Assembly (NCBI RefSeq): GCF_001187505.1
Contig: NZ_CP012150.1
Span: 2,418,001-2,482,000, forward strand
Origin: Mycolicibacterium goodii
GTDB lineage: Bacteria; Actinomycetota; Actinomycetes; Mycobacteriales; Mycobacteriaceae
Direction: 5' to 3'
Length of the DNA stretch: 64,000 bases
The position numbers and the translations under genes are program-made. Positions within the stretch are counted from its first letter, which is position 1. Every line of letters starts with the position of its first letter. Below the pieces are notes generated by a model that saw only the letters and a program-made list of their open reading frames with translations, made no database searches and was not told where the DNA came from. This document shows positions 25,588-35,325 of this stretch, one piece after another.

Positions 25588-27057
25588 ATGCCGCTACTGG
25601 CCGATCGCCGCAGTCAACTGCTCATCGACGGCAAGCTCGTCGCCGGCCGAGGGGGCGTGTTCGACACCGTCAACCCCGCCACCGAAGAAGTGCTCGGCGT
25701 GGCCGCCGACGCGACCGCCGACGACATGGGTGACGCCATCGAGGCGGCCCGCCGCGCATTCGACGACACCGACTGGTCGACGAACACCGCACTGCGGGTC
25801 CGGTGCCTGCGGCAGTTGCGCGACGCGCTGCGGGAAAATGTCGAGGAACTACGCGAACTGACGATCGCCGAGGTCGGTGCGCCGCACATGCTCACAGCGG
25901 GCGCCCAGTTGGAGGGCCCGATCGACGATCTCGCGTTCTCGGCCGACACCGCCGAGAACTACCGGTGGCGAACCGATCTCGGGCACGCCACACCGCAGGG
26001 CATCCCGACGAACCGGGTGATCGCGCGGGAAGCCGTCGGCGTCGTCGGCGCCATCACGCCGTGGAACTTCCCGCACCAGATCAACCTCGCCAAGGTGGGC
26101 CCGGCGCTGGCCGCGGGTAACACGCTGATCCTCAAACCGGCCCCCGATACGCCGTGGGCAGCGGCCGTTGTGGGCCAGATCATCACCGAGTACACCGATT
26201 TCCCTCCTGGCGTCGTCAACATCGTCACCTCCAGCGAGCACTCCGTCGGCGCACTGTTGGCCAAAGACCCACGCGTGGACGTGGTTTCGTTCACCGGTTC
26301 CACCGCGACCGGTCGCGCGGTGATGACCGACGCCGCGCTGACCATCAAGAAGGTGTTCCTGGAACTCGGCGGCAAGTCCGCGTTCCTGGTGCTCGACGAC
26401 GCCGACCTGGCGGGTGCGTGCTCGATGGCGGCGTTCACCGTCGCGATGCACGCCGGGCAGGGCTGCGCGATCACCACCCGCCTGGTGGTGCCCCGCGCCC
26501 GCTACCACGAGGCCGTCGAGATCTCCGCGGCCACACTGGGTTCCATCAAGCCGGGCGATCCCACCAGCAAACGCACGGTGTGCGGGCCGCTGATCTCGGC
26601 GCGCCAACGCGACCGGGTGCAGTCCTATCTGGACCTCGCCATCGCCGAGGGTGGCCGGTTCGCCTGCGGCGGCGGACGACCCGCCGATCTGGACAGGGGC
26701 TTCTGGATCGAACCCACCGTGATCGCCGGCCTGGACAACAACGCCCGCGTGGCGCGGGAGGAGATCTTCGGACCGGTGCTCACCGTCATCGCCCACGACG
26801 GCGACGAGGACGCCGTGCGCATCGCCAACGACTCACCGTACGGACTGTCCGGCACCGTCTTCAGCGGCGACGACACCCGCGCACAAGCCGTCGCGTCGCG
26901 CATGCGCGTCGGCACCGTCAACGTCAACGGCGGCGTCTGGTACTCGGCCGACGCACCCTTCGGCGGCTACAAGCAATCCGGAATCGGCAGGGAGATGGGT
27001 CTGGCCGGCTTCGAGGAATACACCGAGATCAAACTCATTGCCACGTCGGCTGGTTAA
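25588..27057 (+). CDS. aldA: NAD(P)-dependent aldehyde dehydrogenase (AldA, Rv0768-like)
   Basis: 489 residues from ATG 25588 (GTGGAG 9 bases upstream). Landmarks: TPWNFPHQ and KPAPDTP for cofactor binding, FTGSTATGR, general base Glu in LELGGKS, nucleophile Cys in HAGQGCAI (about residue 291), and EEIFGPV. It probably oxidises the aldehyde made by the alcohol dehydrogenase across the divergent promoter, or by downstream dehydrogenases. First of a five-gene operon. Confidence 0.93.
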   Translation: MPLLADRRSQLLIDGKLVAGRGGVFDTVNPATEEVLGVAADATADDMGDAIEAARRAFDDTDWSTNTALRVRCLRQLRDALRENVEELRELTIAEVGAPHMLTAGAQLEGPIDDLAFSADTAENYRWRTDLGHATPQGIPTNRVIAREAVGVVGAITPWNFPHQINLAKVGPALAAGNTLILKPAPDTPWAAAVVGQIITEYTDFPPGVVNIVTSSEHSVGALLAKDPRVDVVSFTGSTATGRAVMTDAALTIKKVFLELGGKSAFLVLDDADLAGACSMAAFTVAMHAGQGCAITTRLVVPRARYHEAVEISAATLGSIKPGDPTSKRTVCGPLISARQRDRVQSYLDLAIAEGGRFACGGGRPADLDRGFWIEPTVIAGLDNNARVAREEIFGPVLTVIAHDGDEDAVRIANDSPYGLSGTVFSGDDTRAQAVASRMRVGTVNVNGGVWYSADAPFGGYKQSGIGREMGLAGFEEYTEIKLIATSAG

Positions 27058-27067
27058 GGAGAGCTCA

Positions 27068-27832
27068 ATGGGACAGTTCGGGACGAACTTCGAGGACAAG
27101 GTGGCCATCGTCACCGGCGCCGGCGGTGGCATCGGCCAGGCGTACGCAGAGGCGCTCGCACGTGAGGGCGCCGCGGTGGTGGTGGCAGACATCAATGTCG
27201 AAGGCGCGCAGAAGGTCGCCGACGCGATCGTGGGCGAGGGCGGCAACGCGCTCGCGGTGCGGGTCGACGTCTCCGACATCGACTCCGCGAAAGACATGGC
27301 GGCGCAGACTCTCTCGGAGTTCGGCGGGATCGACTACCTGGTGAACAACGCCGCGATCTTCGGCGGCATGAAGCTCGACTTCCTGCTCACGGTCGACTGG
27401 GACTACTACAAGAAGTTCATGAGCGTGAACCTCGACGGCGCGCTGGTGTGTACGCGGGCGGTGTACCGCAAGATGGCCAAGCGCGGCGGCGGCGCGATCG
27501 TGAACCAGTCCTCGACCGCGGCGTGGCTGTACTCGAACTTCTACGGTCTGGCCAAGGTCGGCATCAACGGGCTCACCCAGCAGTTGTCGCGGGAACTCGG
27601 CGGGCAGAACATCCGCATCAACGCGATCGCGCCGGGGCCGATCGACACCGAGGCCAACCGGACCACCACGCCCAAGGAGATGGTGGACGACATCGTCAAA
27701 CAGATCCCGTTGTCGCGCATGGGTCAGCCAGAGGATCTGGTGGGCATGTGCCTGTTCCTGCTGAGCGACCAGGCCAAGTGGATCACCGGCCAGATCTTCA
27801 ACGTCGACGGCGGACAGATCATCCGCTCATGA
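27068..27832 (+). CDS. Short-chain dehydrogenase (Rv0769-like)
   Basis: 254 residues from ATG 27068, with AAGGAG 7 bases upstream and inside the end of aldA. Classical SDR: TGAGGGIGQAYA, NNAAIF, catalytic Ser in NQSSTAAW, then a Tyr of SNFYGLAKVG (Tyr-x3-Lys), and VDGGQIIRS C-terminus. Oxidises a secondary alcohol or CoA-linked substrate; specificity unknown. Next gene overlaps by ATGA. Confidence 0.93.
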   Translation: MGQFGTNFEDKVAIVTGAGGGIGQAYAEALAREGAAVVVADINVEGAQKVADAIVGEGGNALAVRVDVSDIDSAKDMAAQTLSEFGGIDYLVNNAAIFGGMKLDFLLTVDWDYYKKFMSVNLDGALVCTRAVYRKMAKRGGGAIVNQSSTAAWLYSNFYGLAKVGINGLTQQLSRELGGQNIRINAIAPGPIDTEANRTTTPKEMVDDIVKQIPLSRMGQPEDLVGMCLFLLSDQAKWITGQIFNVDGGQIIRS

Positions 27833-28686
27833 GTGGTGATGTGAAGCTCGGCTACATCGGTCTGGGCAACCAGGGCGCACCGATGGCCAGACGTCTGGTC
27901 GACTGGCCCGGCGGGCTCACGGTTTTCGACGTCCGCTCCGAGGCGATGGCGCCCCTGGTGCAACTGGGTGCGACGGGCGCCGAGGATGTCGCCGGGGTGG
28001 CAGGTGCCGACGTCATCAGTGTCACGGTGCTCAACGACGCGCAGGTCCGCGACGTGGTGGGGCAGCTCGCCGAGTACGCCGAGCCGGGGACTGTCGTCGC
28101 GATCCACTCGACCATCGAACCCGAAACCGCACCCATGCTCGCCGAGCAGCTGCGCCCCAAGGGTATTCACATCGTCGACGCACCCGTGAGCGGTGGCGCG
28201 GGCGCCGCCGACAAGGGTGAGCTTGCGGTGATGGTCGGTGCCGACGACGACGCGTACGCCACGGTCAAGCCGGTGTTCAAGAAGTGGGCCTCGCTGGTGG
28301 TGCGGGCCGGTGAACCCGGGGCAGGCACCCGCATGAAGCTGGCCAGGAACATGTTGACCTTCATCGGTTTCGCGGCGTCGTGTGAGGCCATGAATCTGGC
28401 CGAGGCGGCGGGTATCGATCTGCAGAAGCTCGGTCGGGTGGTCCGGCACAGCGATGCGCAGAGCGGCGGCCCCGGTGCGATCATGGTGCGCGACGACACC
28501 AAGCCGCTGACCCCTGACCACTGGTTGTACGACATGTTCGTCCACACCCGCGGGCTCGCCGAAAAGGACCTGACGCTCGCCCTCGGGCTGGGAGAGTCGG
28601 TGGGCGTGGACCTTCCGCTGGCGCACATCGCGCTGGAACGCCTCGCCGACGGTCTCGGTGTACCGCATTCGAAGGATCAGGAGTGA
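27829..28686 (+). CDS. 3-hydroxyisobutyrate/6-phosphogluconate dehydrogenase-like protein (Rv0770-like)
   Basis: 285 residues. NAD-binding GYIGLGNQGAPMARRL at the N-terminus, substrate loop DAPVSGGAGAADKG, and the catalytic-Lys region GTRMKLARNM. Oxidises a beta-hydroxyacid. ATG overlaps the preceding stop (ATGA) and its own stop overlaps the next gene (GTGA), so the operon is tightly coupled. The intact gene shows what the decayed homologue at 6652-6892 once contained. Confidence 0.92.
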   Translation: MSGDVKLGYIGLGNQGAPMARRLVDWPGGLTVFDVRSEAMAPLVQLGATGAEDVAGVAGADVISVTVLNDAQVRDVVGQLAEYAEPGTVVAIHSTIEPETAPMLAEQLRPKGIHIVDAPVSGGAGAADKGELAVMVGADDDAYATVKPVFKKWASLVVRAGEPGAGTRMKLARNMLTFIGFAASCEAMNLAEAAGIDLQKLGRVVRHSDAQSGGPGAIMVRDDTKPLTPDHWLYDMFVHTRGLAEKDLTLALGLGESVGVDLPLAHIALERLADGLGVPHSKDQE

Positions 28687-29132
28687 CGATGGACGAGCTG
28701 CGCCGCAAGGGCCTGGAGAAGATGAACGAGGTCTACGGCTGGGAGATGCCCAACATCGAAGGGGATCCGTACTTCGATCTCACCGTCGACCACCTGTTCG
28801 GCACCATCTGGACCCGGCCCGGTCTGTCGATGCGCGACAAACGCCTTCTCACACTCGCGGCCGTGACCGCCGTCGGCAACTCGGACCTCGCCGAGATCCA
28901 GGTCAACGCCGCACTGCACAACGAGGAATTCACGGTGGACGAACTCAAGGAGGTGGCGGTCTTTCTGACCCACTACCTCGGGTTCCCGTTGGGCTCCAAG
29001 CTCGACGGCGCGGTCAGCAAGGTTGCGCGCAACCGGAAGAAGGCCGAGGAGAAGGGCGCAGGGGAAGACAAGAGAGCCAATGTCAATGCCGCGGTCAAGA
29101 TGCACTCGGGACGCGGGCTCGATGACCAGTAG
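28683..29132 (+). CDS. Carboxymuconolactone decarboxylase/AhpD-like family protein (Rv0771-like)
   Basis: 149 residues from GTG 28683; an ATG two codons later (28689) is an alternative start. The CMD fold is seen in PYFDLTVDHLFGTIWTRPG, SMRDKRLLTLAAVTAVG and AALHNEEFTVDELKEV. The catalytic C-x-x-C of AhpD is absent, so a decarboxylase or unknown role is likelier than a peroxidase role. A lysine-rich C-terminal tail (RNRKKAEEKGAGEDKRAN) is probably disordered. Confidence 0.88.
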   Translation: MTMDELRRKGLEKMNEVYGWEMPNIEGDPYFDLTVDHLFGTIWTRPGLSMRDKRLLTLAAVTAVGNSDLAEIQVNAALHNEEFTVDELKEVAVFLTHYLGFPLGSKLDGAVSKVARNRKKAEEKGAGEDKRANVNAAVKMHSGRGLDDQ

Positions 29133-30348
29133 GTACGCTGCGCTCACGCGCGACGAACTGGCCGTCCTGGTCCCCGAGCTGCTGCTCATGGGCCAGATGA
29201 TCGACCGCTCCGGGATGGCCTGGTGCATCAGCAATTTCGGTCGCGAAGAGATGGTGCAGATCGCGATCGAGGAGTGGGCGGCGTCCAGCCCCATATACAC
29301 CAGGCGCATGCAGCGGGCGCTGAACTTCGAAGGCGTCGACGTCGTCACGATCTTCAAGGGCATGCAGCTCGACATCGGTGCGCCGCCACAGTTCATGGAC
29401 TTCCGCTACACCATCCACGACCGCTGGCACGGCGAGTTCCATCTCGACCATTGCGGCGCGCTGCTCGACGTCGAACCCATGGGCGACGAATATGTGCGCG
29501 GCATGTGCCACGACATCGAGGATCCCACGTTCGACGCGACCGCGCTGGCCACCAACCGGCGCTGCCAGGTGCGGCCCATCCACCGTCCGCCCCGCACGCC
29601 CGCCGACCGGCATCCGCACTGCGCGTGGACGGTGACCATCGACGAGTCGTTCCCTGAGGTCGACGACATCCCCGCGCTCGACGTGATCCGCCGGACCCGC
29701 GCGGCGCAGGTCGACCTCGACCCGATCGACACCGGCGACGAGGGCCAGGCCGACTATTCGGGCCCGCTCGTCTCGGATCTGGACTTCTCGAAATTCTCGC
29801 ACTCGGCGCTCGTGCGGATCGCCGATGAGGTGTGCCTGCAGATGCACCTGCTGAACCTGTCGTTCGCGCTCGCCGTCGGTGCACGCGCAGGCACCGATAC
29901 GGCACTGGCCACCCAGATCTGCACCAGACAACTCATCGGTGTGGCCGGCCTCGGGGCCGAAAGGATCCATCGCGCAGTGGATCTGCCCGCTGGTATCGAA
30001 GGCGCGGTGCGCGTGCTCGAGCTGCATCCGATGTTCAACCCGGCCGCCTACGTCAGCGCCGAGTTCGGCCCGGACACCGTGTCGGTACAGCGCTGCGCGG
30101 CGCACCGGGACGGGGCGTGGATCGCCCTGACCGGCCCTGCCGAGACCCGGCCGCTGCAGGCTGTCGTCGCCGCGATCGACCCGCACCTCGACGTCGAGGT
30201 CGTCGGCACCGATGCGGAATGGACCGCCCGCGTCGTTGAAACCGACACTGCGGCAGAGGAATTTGGTGAGGTCGCGGTCGCCAAGATCAGCGGCGGTGCG
30301 TCCTTCGAGTTCCAGCCGCGCAAATCACTGCCGCTGACGGTGGTGTGA
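29122..30348 (+). CDS. Uncharacterised 408-residue protein at the end of the aldA operon
   Basis: ATG 29122 lies inside the CMD gene (11-base overlap). No signal peptide or membrane segment. The N-terminal third is helical (ALTRDELAVLVPELLLMG, GREEMVQIAIEEW); a central block is rich in His, Cys and Asp (HDRWHGEFHLDHCGALLDVE, MCHDIEDPTFD) and could bind a metal; the C-terminal third is alpha/beta. The central block faintly resembles L-2-amino-thiazoline-4-carboxylate hydrolase-type proteins, but I would not assign it. Strict overlap with the operon suggests a catalytic partner of the dehydrogenases. Confidence 0.75.
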   Translation: MTSRYAALTRDELAVLVPELLLMGQMIDRSGMAWCISNFGREEMVQIAIEEWAASSPIYTRRMQRALNFEGVDVVTIFKGMQLDIGAPPQFMDFRYTIHDRWHGEFHLDHCGALLDVEPMGDEYVRGMCHDIEDPTFDATALATNRRCQVRPIHRPPRTPADRHPHCAWTVTIDESFPEVDDIPALDVIRRTRAAQVDLDPIDTGDEGQADYSGPLVSDLDFSKFSHSALVRIADEVCLQMHLLNLSFALAVGARAGTDTALATQICTRQLIGVAGLGAERIHRAVDLPAGIEGAVRVLELHPMFNPAAYVSAEFGPDTVSVQRCAAHRDGAWIALTGPAETRPLQAVVAAIDPHLDVEVVGTDAEWTARVVETDTAAEEFGEVAVAKISGGASFEFQPRKSLPLTVV

Positions 30349-30408
30349 GGACCACCCGTCACGAGTGTGAAACGTCTGCGAGAAAACTGCGATTCTTTCG
30401 CTGAGGAT

Positions 30409-31032
30409 TCACAGTCGCGGGGTCTGCACGGAAGTGGGCGCGCCGACCACGGCGGCACCGACCCAGCGGCGTAGATAGCTGCGCAGTGCCGCACCCGTCC
30501 TCGGCGGGCGGCCCGGGTCGATGATGAACGACTGGATGATCCGCAGCAGATGCTCGGCGAGCTCGTCGAGGTCGGCGTCGGTGAACCCGAGGCCGGCCCA
30601 GTCGACGTCGAACTTGCGCAGCATGGTGCGGGCGAAGTCGACCGCGACGTCGGAGGTCACGGATTCGGTGTGGGCGTCGGCGCGGCCGGGGGAGATGAGC
30701 AGGCCGAGGTGTTTGTCCTGCGGGACCCATTCCAACGCGGTGGCGATGCCCTCGGTGACGGCGTCGACGGGATCGGTGATGCCGCTCAGATGAGTGGCGA
30801 GCCGGTCGAGGAAACCGCTCGCGGCGTGCACGGCCGCGGCCACCAGCAGGGCGTCGGTGCTGGGGAAGTAGCGGTACACGGTCTGACGGGTGACACCGAG
30901 GGTGCGGGCCACGTCGGCGATGCTGAAGTCGGCGCCGCGTTCGTCGATCGCCTGACCCGCCGCGCCCAGGATGCGGGCGATCGCCTCCTCGTCGGTGGCG
31001 GGCGCCGACCCGGACCACCCGTGCGTACGCAT
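30409..31032 (-). CDS. TetR-family regulator, downstream of a CYP125-like P450
   Basis: 207 residues. DNA-binding domain FSIADVARTLGVTRQTVYRYF (residues about 36-56) follows an acidic start. It sits 27 bases after the P450 stop on the same strand, so both are probably one transcription unit and the regulator is autoregulated through the P450 promoter, where an inverted repeat occurs (32348-32372). Confidence 0.92.
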   Translation of the reverse strand: MRTHGWSGSAPATDEEAIARILGAAGQAIDERGADFSIADVARTLGVTRQTVYRYFPSTDALLVAAAVHAASGFLDRLATHLSGITDPVDAVTEGIATALEWVPQDKHLGLLISPGRADAHTESVTSDVAVDFARTMLRKFDVDWAGLGFTDADLDELAEHLLRIIQSFIIDPGRPPRTGAALRSYLRRWVGAAVVGAPTSVQTPRL

Positions 31033-31059
31033 GCGCGAATACTAGAACAGCCCGCCCGG

Positions 31060-32295
31060 TCAGCCGGTGTAGGAGACCTGCAGGTCCTTGACGCCGTTGA
31101 TCCAGCCCGACCGGAGCCGTTGCGGTTCGCCGACTTTGGTGATGTCGGGAATCTGGTTGGCGATCTCGTCGAACATGAGCCGGATCTCCATGCGGGCCAG
31201 GTTGGCCCCGATGCAGTAGTGCGCACCGTTGCCGCCGAACCCCAGGTGCGGGTTGGGCTCACGCAGGATGTCGAAGCGGAACGGGTCGGTGAACACATCC
31301 TCGTCGTAGTTGGCCGAGCTGTAGAACAGCCCGGCGCGCTGACCGGCCTTGATCGGCACGCCGCCGATCTCGGTGTCGACGACGGCCGTGCGCTGGAAGC
31401 AGTGCACGGGCGTGGCCCAGCGGACGATCTCGTCGACCGCGGTGATCGGCCGCTCGCGCTTGAAAAGCTCCCACTGGTCGGGGTTTTCGAAGAACGCGTT
31501 CATGCCGTGGGTGATGGCGTTGCGGGTGGTCTCGTTACCCGCGACGGCCAGCAGGATCACGAAGAACGCGAACTCGACCTCGCCCAGGGAATCACCGCCG
31601 CCCTCTTTGGGATCGGCCTGCACCAGCCGCGTCACGATGTCGTCGGCCGGGCACTTCCTGCGCTCCTCGGCCATGGTGTACGCGTAGCCCATCAGCTCGG
31701 CATTGGCCGTGGTGGGATCGGCGTCGAAGTCCGGATCGTCGGTGTTCATGATCGCGTTGGACCACCTGAACAGCTTTTCGCGGTCCTGCTCGGGCACACC
31801 GATCAGGTCGGCGATGGCCAGCAGCGGCAGTTTCATCGCGATGTCGTCCACGAAGTTTCCGCTGCCCTTGGCCTTCGCCTCGGCCACGATGTCGCGGGCC
31901 GCGACCGCCAGTTTCTCCTCCAGCGCGGCCACCGCGCGCGGCGTGAACAGCCGTGAGACGAGCTTGCGCAGGCGGGTGTGCTCGGGCGCGTCGTGGTTGA
32001 TCAACAGCGCCTTGGTGAGGTCGAGTTGCTCGGCGGTCACCCCGTCGGGCAGTCGCATGACCGCGCCCTTGGCGTTGGTGGACCACACCGCTCCGCCGTC
32101 GCGCGAGATGGTCTTGATGTCCTCGTGGCGGCTGATCACCCAGTAGCCGCCGTCGTCGAAGATCGTGTCGCCCTGCCCGTTCCACCACACCGGGGCGGTC
32201 TTGCGCAGCAGGGCGAATTCCTCGACCGGGATGCCCCGGAGCAGAACGTCGGGATCGGTGAAGTCGTACCCGCTACCGAACGGGCAGGTGTTCAT
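31060..32295 (-). CDS. Cytochrome P450, CYP125-like
   Basis: 411 residues from ATG 32295 (a TTG at 32304 is possible). It shares long stretches with CYP125, the cholesterol C26/27 hydroxylase: the N-terminal [10 protein letters not shown] and [34 protein letters not shown], and the heme loop [18 protein letters not shown], ending [17 protein letters not shown]. It is thus probably a steroid or branched-lipid terminal hydroxylase. It lies far from the main cholesterol catabolic cluster and forms a unit with its own TetR gene. Confidence 0.88.
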   Translation of the reverse strand: MNTCPFGSGYDFTDPDVLLRGIPVEEFALLRKTAPVWWNGQGDTIFDDGGYWVISRHEDIKTISRDGGAVWSTNAKGAVMRLPDGVTAEQLDLTKALLINHDAPEHTRLRKLVSRLFTPRAVAALEEKLAVAARDIVAEAKAKGSGNFVDDIAMKLPLLAIADLIGVPEQDREKLFRWSNAIMNTDDPDFDADPTTANAELMGYAYTMAEERRKCPADDIVTRLVQADPKEGGGDSLGEVEFAFFVILLAVAGNETTRNAITHGMNAFFENPDQWELFKRERPITAVDEIVRWATPVHCFQRTAVVDTEIGGVPIKAGQRAGLFYSSANYDEDVFTDPFRFDILREPNPHLGFGGNGAHYCIGANLARMEIRLMFDEIANQIPDITKVGEPQRLRSGWINGVKDLQVSYTG

Positions 32296-32347
32296 GGTCG
32301 TCAAGCCGGACCATCCCCTCGTGTGACGGCGAACACGTTTTCTCGAC

Positions 32348-32372
32348 CATACACCTAAGTGTCAAGTGTATG
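32348..32372. promoter_or_regulatory. Inverted repeat between the CYP125-like gene and purD
   Basis: CATACAC and GTGTATG are perfect seven-base arms separated by 11 bases, which themselves contain a second GTGT (CTAAGTGTCAA). The site lies 53 bases upstream of the P450 ATG and 31 bases before the purD GTG. The TetR encoded downstream of the P450 is the likely ligand. Confidence 0.5.
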
Positions 32373-32402
32373 CCCGGAGTGTTGGGACTAGTCTTGAGGA
32401 TC

Positions 32403-33680
32403 GTGCGCGTCCTCGTGATCGGATCCGGTGCCCGTGAACACGCCCTGCTCCTGGCTCTGCGAAGAGACCCCGAAGTCGAGGAGTTGGCAGTGGCTCCCGG
32501 CAATGCGGGGACCTCGTCGATCGCCGACCAGTACGACGTCGACGTCACCTCCGGTGAGGCCGTGGTCAAACTGGCCCAGCGCATCGGCGCCGACCTCGTC
32601 GTGATCGGTCCCGAGGTGCCGCTGGTCCTCGGTGTCGCCGACGCCGTGCGCGAGGCGGGCATCGCCTGCTTCGGCCCCACCAAGGACGCCGCACGCATCG
32701 AGGGCTCCAAGGCGTTCGCCAAGGACGTCATGTCCGCCGCCGGGGTCCGCACCGCAACCTCCGAGGTCGTCGACAACCCCGGTCATCTGGACGCCGCGCT
32801 CGACCGGTTCGGTCCGCCCGCCGGCCAGGCCGCCTGGGTGGTAAAGGACGACGGCCTGGCCGCAGGCAAGGGTGTGGTGGTCACGGCCGACCGCGACGCC
32901 GCCCGCGCACATGCCGCGAGCCTGCTCGACTCGGGGCACCCGGTGCTGCTCGAGTCGTTCCTCGACGGCCCCGAGGTCTCGCTGTTCTGCATCGTCGACG
33001 GCGAGACGGTGGTCCCGTTGCTGCCCGCGCAGGATTTCAAACGCGTCGGCGACAACGATTCCGGGCCCAACACGGGCGGCATGGGCGCCTACTCGCCGCT
33101 GCCCTGGCTGCCCGGGTCGGTGACCACCCAGATCGTCGACGAGATCGTCAAACCCGTTGCGGCAGAACTCGTCAGGCGTGGCAGCTCGTTCTCCGGCCTG
33201 CTCTACGCGGGGCTGGCGATCACGTCGAACGGCCCCGCGGTGGTCGAATTCAACTGCCGCTTCGGCGATCCCGAGACGCAGGCGGTGCTCGCGCTGCTCG
33301 AATCCCCGCTCGGCGGGTTGCTGCGCGCGGCAGCGACGGGTGAACTCGCGTCGTTCGGTGAGCTGCAGTGGCACGACGGCTACGCCGTGACCGTGGTGAT
33401 GGCCGCCGAGAACTACCCGGGACGTCCCCGCGTCGGTGATCCGATCCAGGGTGCCGAGGCCGACGGTGTCCTGCACGCGGGCACGGCGCGCCGCGAGGAC
33501 GGCACGATCGTCTCCTCGGGAGGCCGCGTGCTCTCCGTCGTCGGCACCGGTGCCGATCTGTCCGTTGCGCGCGACGCGGCCTACGCACTGACGAAGTCGA
33601 TCCGGTTGCCCGGCAGCCACTTCCGCTCCGACATCGGCCTGGCGGCCGCCGAGGGCCGGATCAGCGTCCAGAGTCGCTAG
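32403..33680 (+). CDS. purD: Phosphoribosylamine-glycine ligase (GAR synthetase)
   Basis: 425 residues from GTG 32403, after GAGGA. ATP-grasp enzyme: N-terminal [47 protein letters not shown] (in parts), and [14 protein letters not shown]. It catalyses the second step of de novo purine synthesis, phosphoribosylamine plus glycine and ATP to GAR. The stop codon shares CTAG with the convergent esterase gene. First of five purine loci in the window. Confidence 0.97.
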   Translation: MRVLVIGSGAREHALLLALRRDPEVEELAVAPGNAGTSSIADQYDVDVTSGEAVVKLAQRIGADLVVIGPEVPLVLGVADAVREAGIACFGPTKDAARIEGSKAFAKDVMSAAGVRTATSEVVDNPGHLDAALDRFGPPAGQAAWVVKDDGLAAGKGVVVTADRDAARAHAASLLDSGHPVLLESFLDGPEVSLFCIVDGETVVPLLPAQDFKRVGDNDSGPNTGGMGAYSPLPWLPGSVTTQIVDEIVKPVAAELVRRGSSFSGLLYAGLAITSNGPAVVEFNCRFGDPETQAVLALLESPLGGLLRAAATGELASFGELQWHDGYAVTVVMAAENYPGRPRVGDPIQGAEADGVLHAGTARREDGTIVSSGGRVLSVVGTGADLSVARDAAYALTKSIRLPGSHFRSDIGLAAAEGRISVQSR

Positions 33681-34561
33681 GCGACCAGCAGCGGGGCCAG
33701 CCAGGTCAGCTCCGCGGGCAATTGCGCACTCCAGAACGCACCGTCATGACCGCCAGGTGAGAACCCGCCCGCAGGCGGGTTGGGCAGTTGGGCGATGAAC
33801 TGCTTGGTCGCCGAATAGAACGGATCGCTGGTGCCGCAATCGATCCGGATCGGTATCGACCCCAGCGTGGGCTGCCCCCAGACGCTGTTGGCGTTGTAGT
33901 CCGCCGCGCTGTCGAACGCTCCCGGCGCCGCGGCACCCGGCGACGTCCACAGTGCCGGGCTCACCGCACAGATCGCGGCGGTGCGTCCCGGCCCGAGGCG
34001 CGACCCGAGCAGCAACGCCCCGTAGCCGCCCATCGACCAGCCGAGGAACGCCACCCGCGACGTGTCCAGACCTTGCTCGCCGAGCATCGGGATCAACTCG
34101 TCGAGCACCATGGCGCCGGAATCCTCGCCGGATGCGCGCTTGTGCCAATAGCTCCCGCCGCCGTCGACCGCCACGACAGCGAACGGGGGCAGGCCCGCGG
34201 CGACGGCTTCGGCGAGTCCCTGCTGCACTCCGCCCGCCATCACCCCTGCGGCGTCCTGGCCCTTGCCGTGCAGCGCGATGACCGGTCGCAGCGGCGCGGT
34301 CTGTCCAGGTGGGCGCGCGATCGCCCAGTTGGTGTTGACGCCGCCGCGGGCCGCGGACACGAACGCACCCGAGACGAAAGTGGGTGCTGCCGTGGCGGGA
34401 GGTTCCAGCGGGACAGGTGGTGCGTGCGGTGCGGGAGGTGTTTGCGGAGCGGGCGGGTTCGGCGACGCGGTGGCAGCGACCCCGAAGGCGCAGGCGCCTG
34501 CCGCGCCTGCGGCCGCACCGACGCCGAGACGCAGCACGGCCCGACGGCTCAACGTTGGCAT
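33677..34561 (-). CDS. Exported esterase/feruloyl esterase-like protein (Rv0774c-like)
   Basis: 294 residues from ATG 34561. Twin-arginine leader ([23 protein letters not shown]), then a Pro/Ala-rich linker (residues about 32-55), then an alpha/beta-hydrolase of the esterase D/PHB-depolymerase type with nucleophile GWSMGGYG and a C-terminal GGHDG containing the catalytic His. A cysteine in the leader (AGACAF) could allow lipidation but the lipobox is imperfect. M. tuberculosis Rv0774c at this position is an extracellular esterase. Confidence 0.87.
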   Translation of the reverse strand: MPTLSRRAVLRLGVGAAAGAAGACAFGVAATASPNPPAPQTPPAPHAPPVPLEPPATAAPTFVSGAFVSAARGGVNTNWAIARPPGQTAPLRPVIALHGKGQDAAGVMAGGVQQGLAEAVAAGLPPFAVVAVDGGGSYWHKRASGEDSGAMVLDELIPMLGEQGLDTSRVAFLGWSMGGYGALLLGSRLGPGRTAAICAVSPALWTSPGAAAPGAFDSAADYNANSVWGQPTLGSIPIRIDCGTSDPFYSATKQFIAQLPNPPAGGFSPGGHDGAFWSAQLPAELTWLAPLLVA

Positions 34562-34677
34562 GACGGCCATCTTGCCATCGGCGCGACAAGCAACCCACGG
34601 CACCGTGCGGCGCGCAAACCTGAGTAAAGACTGATGATTGGTCAAAAGCCCGATGTGAGACGGGCCTTGCTGGCAGC

Positions 34678-35307
34678 ATGCTAAACGTGACGGCAGCGGT
34701 CACTCCCAAAGGCGAGCGTCGGCGGTACGCCCTCATCAGGGCGGCCGCAGAATTGCTGTGCGAGGGCGGCTTCGACGCTGTGCGCCACCGCGCGGTGGCA
34801 CGGCGGGCGGGTTTGCCGCTCGCGTCGACCACATACTATTTCTCATCCCTCGACGACCTCATCGCCAAGGCGGTCGAGTACATCGGCATGCGGGAGGCGA
34901 ACCAGCTCCGCGAGAGCGTGGCGTCGTTGTCGCGGCGCAGGCGCGGCGCCGAGTCGACCGCCGAGATCCTCGTCGATCTCCTCGTCGGCGAGGCGCCAGG
35001 CACCCGTGTCACCGAGGAACTCATCTCCCGCTATGAGCGGTACATCGCATGCGCGCGTCAACCGGGCCTGCGGGACATCCAGCGGCGCATACTGCAACAG
35101 CGCACCGACGCAGTCGTCGAGGCGGTGGAGAGATCGGGTCGCTCGGTGCGGGCCGAACTCGTCACCGCTCTCGTGTGCGCAGTCGACGGTGCCGTGGTTG
35201 CATCACTGGTGGACGAGGGGGACGGGCCGAGAGCCAGTGCCCGCGCGACGCTCATCGACGTGATCGACGTGCTCGCCCCGGTCGACGACAGGGCGGTGCG
35301 GGTCTGA
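34678..35307 (+). CDS. TetR-family regulator (Rv0775-like)
   Basis: 209 residues. HTH: HRAVARRAGLPLASTTYYFSS (about residues 38-58) preceded by the usual helix RRYALIRAAAELLCEGGF. It is divergent from the esterase across 116 bases and precedes the amino-acid permease by 18 bases, so it may control either or both. No perfect operator was found in the gap. Confidence 0.9.
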   Translation: MLNVTAAVTPKGERRRYALIRAAAELLCEGGFDAVRHRAVARRAGLPLASTTYYFSSLDDLIAKAVEYIGMREANQLRESVASLSRRRRGAESTAEILVDLLVGEAPGTRVTEELISRYERYIACARQPGLRDIQRRILQQRTDAVVEAVERSGRSVRAELVTALVCAVDGAVVASLVDEGDGPRASARATLIDVIDVLAPVDDRAVRV

Positions 35308-35325
35308 CGGAGTGGAGGAGGGGGA

